This document shows positions 44,849 to 51,312 of a DNA stretch of 64,000 nt, one piece after another. Position 1 is the stretch's first letter. Each line of letters begins with the position of its first letter. The position numbers were made by a program, and so were the translations under genes. The notes under the pieces were generated by a model. That model was given only the letters and a program-made list of their open reading frames with translations. It had not been told where the DNA came from and made no database searches. Source of the DNA: Chaetoderma sp. LZ-2023a (lineage: Eukaryota; Mollusca; Caudofoveata; Chaetodermatida; Chaetodermatidae); contig CM067370.1 of NCBI GenBank assembly GCA_034401795.1, positions 59,932,369-59,996,368 of the forward strand, read 5' to 3'.

Positions 44849-45484
44849 TTAAACCTGCATCACCCGCAGAATCTGCTCATGAGTCCTAGAAGGGTACATT
44901 TTGGAGAGCCTGGCAAACCATGCCAGCTTGCTGGTGTCGAGACAGACATCTCTTAGACAGAGGTCATCCAGCACTATGCCAGGTGCCAGTAGCTTTCTGA
45001 GATGTGTCATCTGGAACTTCACCTTATGACCAAGATAGTAGGTCCGCCGCTGGATGGCTTTCTTGGTCTTACATTTCTGCGCCATCGCCTCTTCCCACTG
45101 TATGACATCTGGCTCATCATCGTCTGTGAAGACACCTGGCTCATCGTCGTATGTCAAGACATCGTCCCGCTTACTCTCTGGCTCATCCTCGTCCACGGTC
45201 TCGGCTGCATCGTCCGCGGTCTCCGATACATCTGGCTCATCGTCCGGATTACTCTCCTCCAGGAGGGCCTGCCAGTATCGGGAAACTTCACTGTTCCTTC
45301 GCCTCCTTGCAATGCTCGTGTTCTGTTGATACCAGCTATCCCGCTGTAGTCGCTCTCCTTCTTGTTGTAGTGCGAGCATCTGTTCGTTTAAGGCCTTTAT
45401 CTGTGCAGGGCTCATGAAGGGGCAACCCTGTAGCTGGCTCTTCATCATCTCGGCAAAGGTCAGATATTCCTGGTGTGATATCAT
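44849..45484 (-). CDS. Unknown Polinton protein, 211 aa, acidic centre
   Basis: MISHQEYLTFAEMMKSQLQG, then a helix QIKALNEQMLALQQEGERLQRDS, an acidic block (ETADDAAETVDEDEPES, YDDEPGVFTDDDEPD) and a basic C-terminal domain RRTYYLGHKVKFQMTHLRKLL. The ATG overlaps the TGA of the upstream gene in an ATGA arrangement. The ETADDxAETVDE motif is shared with the 39,249 gene. Intact; function unknown. Confidence 0.65.
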   Translation of the reverse strand: MISHQEYLTFAEMMKSQLQGCPFMSPAQIKALNEQMLALQQEGERLQRDSWYQQNTSIARRRRNSEVSRYWQALLEESNPDDEPDVSETADDAAETVDEDEPESKRDDVLTYDDEPGVFTDDDEPDVIQWEEAMAQKCKTKKAIQRRTYYLGHKVKFQMTHLRKLLAPGIVLDDLCLRDVCLDTSKLAWFARLSKMYPSRTHEQILRVMQV

Positions 45485-45864
45485 GTTGTCGTCAGGTCAA
45501 TGAGTAATAAGAGTGTAGCCTCTAAATGGGCGTCCGATATCCCATCCGTGCTGGCATATATGTTAATGGAGGGGCTGTCATACAGGTGATTTACAGGTGT
45601 GAACAGTCTAGGACTGATAGCTTTCCATAGGTTGCTGTTGGCACCTAGGAGATACTCTATCACGTCCCGGCCAACTTCTACACGTGAGCTGCTGTGTGCA
45701 CTGCCCGGAGGTTGATGTAGCACATCGGCGTGTATGTATGTTGTGCCCTGCTGGGGCACCTCGAAGAGGACCCATTCTACACGGTACTGTACCACCCGTC
45801 TCCTCTCTAGAGAGGGTGAGATTACGTTCTCACCACCGGAGAGCAGCAGTCGGACAATCGGCAT
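45481..45864 (-). CDS. Unknown Polinton protein, 127 aa, beta-rich
   Basis: MPIVRLLLSGGENVISPSLERR, RVEWVLFEVPQQGTTYIHAD, and a leucine-rich C-terminus EATLLLLIDLTTT. Beta-rich, with no membrane segment: perhaps a small capsid-associated protein. It starts 39 nt from the divergent gene at 45,904 with GTTTAAAC between them. Its stop codon overlaps the next ATG. Confidence 0.6.
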   Translation of the reverse strand: MPIVRLLLSGGENVISPSLERRRVVQYRVEWVLFEVPQQGTTYIHADVLHQPPGSAHSSSRVEVGRDVIEYLLGANSNLWKAISPRLFTPVNHLYDSPSINIYASTDGISDAHLEATLLLLIDLTTT

Positions 45865-45877
45865 GGTTATATGTCTT

Positions 45878-45885
45878 GTTTAAAC
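45878..45885. promoter_or_regulatory. GTTTAAAC palindrome between divergent genes
   Basis: A perfect 8 bp palindrome between minus ATG 45,864 and plus ATG 45,904. On the minus strand ATATAACC follows before ATG; on the plus strand CTATAGCG follows. This is the clearest example of the shared start motif. Confidence 0.5.
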
Positions 45886-45903
45886 CCCCTCCTATAGCGT
45901 GCT

Positions 45904-46605
45904 ATGGAACCCATATTTGCTCACTCGACTGGTCTTGCTGACCTGGCAGATGTGTACGCAGCTGATGCTGCCAAGGTAGAAGAGAGCGATGGAAAATCAT
46001 TCGCCCTACAGTACGAAGCAAACTCAAAGGCATTCTCCCTCCACCCCATTGGTGGAGATGGGGTGGAGCTGCTCACAGACCTCATGGATGTGTCGAGGGA
46101 GTGCCTGGGTCGCAACATAGATGGCCACAAGATCGTGTTTCAGTACGATTTCCTGAAGAGGAAGTACATCCTCGAGCCGTTGATTGAGCTCTCGGATACA
46201 GAGGTGGCAGACATCAACACCCTAAATAATGACCTCAGCTTTCATCTGGTCAAACCCTATTCGAGCGGTGCCCCGCCGATGGCCCATGATGGCCTGCTAT
46301 TGAACCTGGCAAAAAACCTGCAGTTCATATTTGAGAAGAATGAAGTGTGGTACCGCGCTGGACCTGGGGGTGACTGGCAAACATGGTTGCCCCTATATAG
46401 GTCTCCCGCAGTCATTGACATAGAGGTTACTCCCCTCTTCACTGTTGTGAAAAAGGATGGGACAGTTCGAAAGCTCTATAATCGGGGATCATCCTTCCTC
46501 ACCTACATAGATGAAGGTGTCTCCCTGACGCGGGTGGGTCACCGGATCGGGGTTACAGGTGGAAAGCTCCTGCTGCGTCGTCCATGGACCAGAAGAAGCT
46601 GTTAA
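45904..46605 (+). CDS. Unknown Polinton protein, 233 aa, 3' end altered
   Basis: MEPIFAHSTGLADLADVYAA, GKSFALQYEANSKAFSLHPI, NRGSSFLTYIDEGVSLTRVG. A soluble mixed-fold protein. The tandem duplicate at 47,725-48,065 shows that this copy lost 5 nt near 46,583 (CCATGGACC against CCATTCGATGGACC), which shifts the frame and truncates it. The undamaged 3' end survives only in the duplicate. Family not recognised. Confidence 0.6.
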   Translation: MEPIFAHSTGLADLADVYAADAAKVEESDGKSFALQYEANSKAFSLHPIGGDGVELLTDLMDVSRECLGRNIDGHKIVFQYDFLKRKYILEPLIELSDTEVADINTLNNDLSFHLVKPYSSGAPPMAHDGLLLNLAKNLQFIFEKNEVWYRAGPGGDWQTWLPLYRSPAVIDIEVTPLFTVVKKDGTVRKLYNRGSSFLTYIDEGVSLTRVGHRIGVTGGKLLLRRPWTRRSC

Positions 46606-46775
46606 CCTCCAAGAGGGCACCCTACGGGTAGATGGTGTGTCACATGTTTCCAAAGTCAAGGGTGCTGTTAAACTGCTTCAGCGAGTCGGACTCACTAGCC
46701 CGCAAATGACTCATAGTCCTAGAGCTACAGGACTCGATCTGGCACAGATATTTCTTGAGGGGTTCACTCTGTTCA

Positions 46776-46796
46776 GTTTAATCTTCATATATAGCC
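46776..46796 (+). promoter_or_regulatory. TTTAATC...ATATATAGCC start motif
   Basis: GTTTAATCTTCATATATAGCC runs directly into the ATG at 46,797. The duplicate at 48,146-48,166 is identical. Confidence 0.45.
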
Positions 46797-47024
46797 ATGA
46801 TTCTCATCATATTGCTCATGCAGGCGTCTACAGCAGTGGCACAGGGCGCTGAGACTGCCATGATATTGGATGCCAAGTGGGTCCACTTCTGGGATGAACC
46901 CCAGTACAATTCTTGGGTCGACCCCTTGCGGAGAAACATTTACGACCGCTTTCACCCACGTGAAGAGATCAAGTCTGTCTGCCACTTCTCTGGGGTGGAG
47001 AGGGTAGGCCGTGGTTCTGCTTGA
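46797..47024 (+). CDS. Signal-peptide small protein, copy 1
   Basis: MILIILLMQASTAVAQG is a typical signal peptide with an AxA-type cleavage site. AMILDAKWVHFWDEPQ, DPLRRNIYDRFHPREEI and SVCHFSGVERV follow. The frame ends at 75 residues after a small indel relative to copy 2. An unusual class of product for a Polinton. Function unknown. Confidence 0.5.
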   Translation: MILIILLMQASTAVAQGAETAMILDAKWVHFWDEPQYNSWVDPLRRNIYDRFHPREEIKSVCHFSGVERVGRGSA

Positions 47025-47237
47025 GACCCCTGCTCAGCACCAGATTCTCTGCATAACATGTGAACATGCCAGAGTCTACCGTGGTTCACATGCTAATCGC
47101 CTTAGCCTCCTCCCAGGTGAGCGTTGTCAAGGTAGATGGAAGCCCCTATGGGTGCTCCCATCATGCCGATGCGACTGGCAGAGACTACGTGTTTGTCTGA
47201 GCCTACACAGAATAGAGAGAGAGACTGACCCTGTGGT

Positions 47238-47303
47238 TGATAGCGATCAGTGGTGTATATCACTGCGGAGGCTTGTCTCTAAATGGGCGCTCAGACCCTG
47301 GTA
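47238..47303 (-). repeat. Inverted single copy of the left subterminal minisatellite
   Basis: CGATCAGTGGTGTATATCACTGCGGAGGCTTGTCTCTAAATGGGCGCTCAGACC is the reverse complement of the unit repeated at 31,586-32,057. A second copy in the duplicate is at about 48,690-48,745. Confidence 0.75.
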
Positions 47304-47307
47304 GTAG

Positions 47308-47679
47308 TAGTGTGATACTACCTCCCTGGCAGCCATTCGGTAATCCGTGGTGGCCCACGCAACCTATGCCCCAGGGATTGAGAGGGCGGTGGTATCATTT
47401 GCCTAGTAGTAGTGTCGGAATTAAAATGATACAACCTCCCTCAACTGGCCGCCGTTCGGCGATCCATGGCCCCCACCGCCCTCTCAATCCCTGGAGCCTC
47501 CATCTTGAGGCATACCAACAACCTGTCTCAACAACCCTGGGCCTCCATCTAGAGGCATACACCAAACACATGTCTCACCAACCTATGCCCCAGGGATTGA
47601 GAGGGCGGTGGGGGCCACGGATCGCTGAACGGCGGCCAGTTGAGGGAGGTGGTATCATTTTAATTCTGACACTACTACT
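47308..47679. repeat. Palindromic terminal-repeat cluster, copy 1
   Basis: The terminal sequence occurs three times. A degenerate copy starts AGTAGTAGTGTGATACTACC (47,308). A forward copy starts AGTAGTAGTGTCGGAATTAAAATGATACAACC (47,405), and an inverted copy ends GGTATCATTTTAATTCTGACACTACTACT (47,679). The last two form a 275 bp palindrome with arms of about 90 bp (CCCCCACCGCCCTCTCAATCCCTGG and its complement), which could act as a foldback. Confidence 0.8.
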
Positions 47680-47724
47680 ACTTCACTTGAACAAACTTTA
47701 ATGGCTCTTACTCTCTAATTATAT

Positions 47725-48065
47725 TCACTGTTGTGAAAAGGGATGGGACAGTTCGAAAGCTCTACAATCGGGGATCATCCTTCCTCACCTACATAGGTGA
47801 AGATGTCTCCCTGACGAGGGTGGGTTACCGGATCGGGGTTACAGGTGGAAAGCTCCTGCTGCGTCATCCATTCGATGGACCAGAAGAAGCTGTTAACCTC
47901 CGGGAGGGCACCCTACGGGTAGATGGTGTCTCACATGTCCCCAAAGTCAAAGGAGCTGTTAAACTGCTTCAGCGAGTCGGACTCACTAGCCCGCAAACGA
48001 CTCATAGTCCTAGAGCTATGTTTCTTAGCCGGCGGCAGAGTGAAGCAGCTAGCCCCTGCTCCTGA
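47725..48065 (+). pseudogene. Duplicated 3' part of the 233-aa gene
   Basis: DGTVRKLYNRGSSFLTYIGE, then RHPFDGPEEAVNLREGTLRV and KVKGAVKLLQRVGL. It has no 5' end, so it is a gene fragment created by the tandem duplication. It preserves the ancestral C-terminal coding lost from the parent. A second frame continues as RVKQLAPAPEGMKIAIDTDG toward 48,160. Confidence 0.6.
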
Positions 48066-48166
48066 GGGGATGAAAATCGCTATTGATACGGATGGAACAG
48101 GACTCGATCTGGCACAGATATTTCTCGAGGGGTTCACTCTGTTCAGTTTAATCTTCATATATAGCC

Positions 48167-48427
48167 ATGATTCTCATCATACTGCTCGTGCTGGCATCTA
48201 CAGCAGTGGCACAGGGCACTGAGACTGCCATGATATTGGATGCCAAGTGGGCCCAATTCCGGGATGACCCCCAGTACAATCCTTGGGTCGACCCCTTGCG
48301 GAGAAACATTTACGACCGCTTTCACCCACGTGAAGAGATCAAGTCTGTCTGCCACTTCTCTGGGGTGGAGAGGGTAGCCGTGGTTGTCTGCTGGAGACCC
48401 CTGCTCAGCACCAGATTCTCTGCGTAA
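48167..48427 (+). CDS. Signal-peptide small protein, copy 2, 86 aa
   Basis: MILIILLVLASTAVAQG signal peptide, then DPQYNPWVDPLRRNIYDRF, SVCHFSGVERVAVVVCWRP. It keeps the full start motif GTTTAATC...ATATATAGCC. A further frame MPESAMVHMLITLASSQVSV begins 20 nt downstream (48,437). A secreted or membrane product; function unknown. Confidence 0.5.
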   Translation: MILIILLVLASTAVAQGTETAMILDAKWAQFRDDPQYNPWVDPLRRNIYDRFHPREEIKSVCHFSGVERVAVVVCWRPLLSTRFSA

Positions 48428-48584
48428 CATGTGAACATGCCAGAGTCTGCCATGGTTCACATGCTAATCACTTTAGCCTCCTCCCAGGTGAGCGTTGTCA
48501 AGGTAGATGGAAGCCCCTATGGGTGGTCCCATCATGCTGATGCGATTCTGGCAGAGACTACATCTTTGTCTGAACCTACACAGA

Positions 48585-48586
<2 letters not shown>

Positions 48587-48668
<82 letters not shown>
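48587..48668. repeat. (GA)n microsatellite
   Basis: About 40 uninterrupted GA dinucleotides inside duplication copy 2. Confidence 0.95.
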
Positions 48669-48669
<1 letters not shown>

Positions 48670-48758
48670 CTGGCCCTGTTGTTGATGGCGATCAGTGGTG
48701 TATATCACTGTGGAGGCTTGTCTCTAAATAGGCGTTCAGACACTGGTAGTAGTAGTGT

Positions 48759-49124
48759 GATACTACCTCCCTGGCAGCCATTCGGCGATCCGTGGTGGCC
48801 CACGCAACCTATGCCCCAGGGATTGAGAGGGTGGTGGTATCATTTGCCTACTAGTAGTGTCGGAATTAAAATGATACAACCTCCCTCAACTGGCCACCGT
48901 TCGGAGATCCGTGGCCCCCACCGCCCTCTCAATCCCTGGGGCCTCCATCTAGAGGCATACCAACAACCTGTCTCAACAACCCTGGCCCTCCATCTAGAGG
49001 CATACACCAACCACATGTCTCACAAACCTATGGCCCAGGGATTGAGAGGGCGGTGGGGGCCACGGATCGCCGAATGGCGGCCAGTTGAGGGAGGTGGTAT
49101 CATTTTAATTCTGACACTACTACT
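48759..49124. repeat. Palindromic terminal-repeat cluster, copy 2, and Polinton right end
   Basis: The same three-part arrangement as at 47,308-47,679. The last copy ends CACTACTACT at 49,124, followed by ACTTC (49,125-49,129), the right target duplication. Confidence 0.85.
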
Positions 49125-49607
49125 ACTTCACTTGAACAAACTTTAATGGCTCTTACTCTCTAATTATATCTCCCAAATTTTGCCCCGATCCCGTTATCGG
49201 TTCTGGAGAAGTCGTTTGTGGGAAAACTAGGTCATCCAAGACGGTCGCCAAACTATTTACCCAATCAAGTTCCCTTGAATGAACTTGGTTCAGCTCTTAC
49301 CCGTAGACGATATTTCATGATTTTTGAATTTATCCGTCAAGTAGTTTCGGAGAAGATTTTTAAAGACGTTTCTTAAAATCGGCCAAAATCCAAGATGGCC
49401 AGCGGCCAAATTGGCCGATCGACTTCGTTTGAACAAACTTGGATCCCTATGCCCTAAGGAGGCATCCGGCCAAAGATAATTGAAATCAGCCCAGTGGTTC
49501 TTAAGAGGAAGTTGTTTAAAGGAAAAGCTGACGGATGACAGATGACGGGATGACGGATGGTCGCCATGGCATAAGCTGACTTGGCCTTTCAGGTCAGGTG
49601 AGCTAAT
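49125..49607. repeat. GAGGCCC-family repeat, right part
   Basis: Continues exactly where 30,562 stopped (TTCACTTGAACAAACTTTAATGGC) and runs to the family end GCATAAGCTGACTTGGCCTTTCAGGTCAGGTGAGCTAA. Confidence 0.8.
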
Positions 49608-49706
49608 AATTGACGAAATGAGCTACAATTGTTGAAGGACAGGAAACGGACATCAAATAACGGACACACAAATATCGATTGCATAAGTTCACCTAGGTGA
49701 ACTAAC

Positions 49707-50850
49707 AAGAGCCATCAGAAGACGGCATATTCCACCCCCCACCCCCTGGATCCAAACATTTCAGATAAACATACATCAAGAGTGGGCATACATGTAACAT
49801 TAATTGTAAAGAACAATATTCTAGAAAAACTAATCAACGAAAAAACCAACTCTTTGTCACTAAGTGTAATGCAGTTTATGTATCGGCTTTAAGATATTTA
49901 AAGGGTGATAATGAATAGTTTTTTGGCCGCGAAAAAAAGCACATGCACAGCTGCTCATGATACTGATATTGGCGACAAAATTTTAAGTTAATCCATTGAG
50001 ACCTCTATGAGAAGTTCGTTGACAAGAAATGATTGTCAGAGATAGATGGACTGACAGAGGGACATACATACATTTTGGACAGACGGATGGCCCTACAGGC
50101 ATACGGATAGCACATGCACACCTTCACGTGGTAATGATAACACTTAACAAGTTTCAAAAGAATCAGAGCTAAACTGTAGGAGGAGTTGCGTTGACAAGAA
50201 ATGATTGGCAATGCAGTTTATGTATCAGCATTAAGATATTTAAAGGGGGATAACTCTGCAGTGAATAATTTTTTGGCCGTGAAAAAAGCACATGCACATG
50301 TTACTGATAATGTTGACACAATTTTAAGTTAATCCATTTAGACCACTAGGAGTTGTGTTGACAAGAAATGATTGTCAGAGATGGATGGACAAACAGACGG
50401 ACATAGACGGATGGACGCACAGGTATACGGATAGCACATGCACACCTTCACGTGGTAATGATACCACTTAACAAGTTTCAAAAGAATCGGAGCTAAACTG
50501 TAGGAGGAGTTGCGTTGACAAGAAATGATTGGCAACGCAGTTTATGTATCAGCATTAAGATATTTAAAGGGGGATAACCCTGTAATGAAAATTTTTTCGG
50601 TCGCGAAAAAAGCACATGATACTGATGATGTGGACGAAATTTTAAGTTAATACATTGAGACCTCTAGGAGGAGTTGCGTTGACAAGATGGGGACAGACAG
50701 ACAGACAGATGGACGGACGGACGGACGGACGGATGGACAGACAGACAGACAGACAGACAGAGACGGTTGAAATGTTTTGTAAACAGGTCATAATGACCAA
50801 GACCTTGACCGTTGACCTTGCTATCATCATAAGCTAGTGGCATTTACTAT
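49707..50850. repeat. Tandem ~320 bp repeat element with GACA/GACG microsatellite
   Basis: It starts ACAAGAGCCATCAGAAGACGGCATAT. Two and a half units of about 320 bp carry TTTATGTATCnGCnTTAAGATATTTAAAGGGnGATAAC, TTGACAAGAAATGATTG and TTCACGTGGTAATGATA. It ends in (GACA)n/(GACG)n at 50,693-50,762. A second copy is at 56,571-57,260. Confidence 0.75.
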
Positions 50851-50862
50851 ACATTAAGACGC

Positions 50863-51312
50863 CCAAGGGGCCTGTATCACTCACCCGGAACATTGGCATT
50901 TCAACTTGAAAGGCCAAAGCCTACACGTAGGGCCATACAGATTTTGTCAGCAATAGGAAATTTTAACTGGAAGAATAGCACAAAAGCCAAAAATGACTGC
51001 CAGACAAATAAAACAATCAATTGTAAACTTTAGAAACTTATGAGATAATTTTGGCGAATATGAAGATTTTGCTGAGACATCACAAGGTGGTTAAAGAATT
51101 TCAGGAAGTCTCGAAAAATCCAAGATGGTCGCCAGTAAAATTGACCAATTAAAATTCGGAATGGATGTTCTAGTGTCCTTCCACTCAAATTTGGTTGAAA
51201 TCCGCAAAGTCGTTTATGAGTACTGATTTAACCGACAGATGGATGACCTGAAAATGGATGGACAGCCTCCATGGAATAAGCTCACTTGGCCCGCCCGGTA
51301 AGCTAAAATCTA
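50863..51312. repeat. Short GAGGCCC-family copy
   Basis: Starts GACGCCCAAGGGGCCTGTATCACTCACCCGG and ends AATAAGCTCACTTGGCCCGCCCGGTAAGCTAA. It contains AAATCCAAGATGGTCGCC. Confidence 0.65.

Larger units (their letters stand above)
46439..47724. repeat. Tandem duplication, copy 1 (Polinton right end + host flank)
   Basis: It starts TCACTGTTGTGAAAAAGG and includes the 3' part of the 233-aa gene, a secreted-type small gene, the terminal repeats ending ACTACTACT (47,679), the ACTTC target site, and about 45 bp of host repeat (CACTTGAACAAACTTTAATGG...CTAATTATAT). It then jumps back to TCACTGTTGTG. Confidence 0.9.
30563..49124. mobile_element. Polinton/Maverick DNA transposon, decayed
   Basis: The element is 18.6 kb. 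It begins AGTAGTAGGGTCAGAATT and ends AATTCTGACACTACTACT, with the terminal inverted repeat extending about 70 bp (CCTCCCTCAACTG, CGCCGTTC, CGATCCGTGGCC). It is flanked by a direct ACTTC duplication (30,558-30,562 and 49,125-49,129), and the flanks join into an uninterrupted copy of a local repeat, proving insertion. It carries protein-primed DNA polymerase B, integrase and packaging-type ATPase remnants plus small late genes. Relative to typical Polintons I cannot find the adenovirus-like protease, and the integrase N-terminus is missing. Base composition is visibly more GC-rich than the surroundings. Confidence 0.9.
47725..49169. repeat. Tandem duplication, copy 2
   Basis: A repeat of 46,439-47,724 at high identity. 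It retains 5 nt and about 80 nt missing from copy 1, and has a (GA)n run of about 80 bp (48,587-48,668) where copy 1 has only GAGAGAGAG (47,213). Confidence 0.9.

Noticed and set aside
48431..48731. Arg-Glu-Arg-Glu frames near 48.6 kb
   Set aside because: Translation of the (GA)n microsatellite.
50642..50837. Frames of Thr-Asp-Gly-Arg repeats or CLSVCLSIRPSVRPS repeats
   Set aside because: Translation of the GACA/GACG microsatellite at 50,693-50,762.
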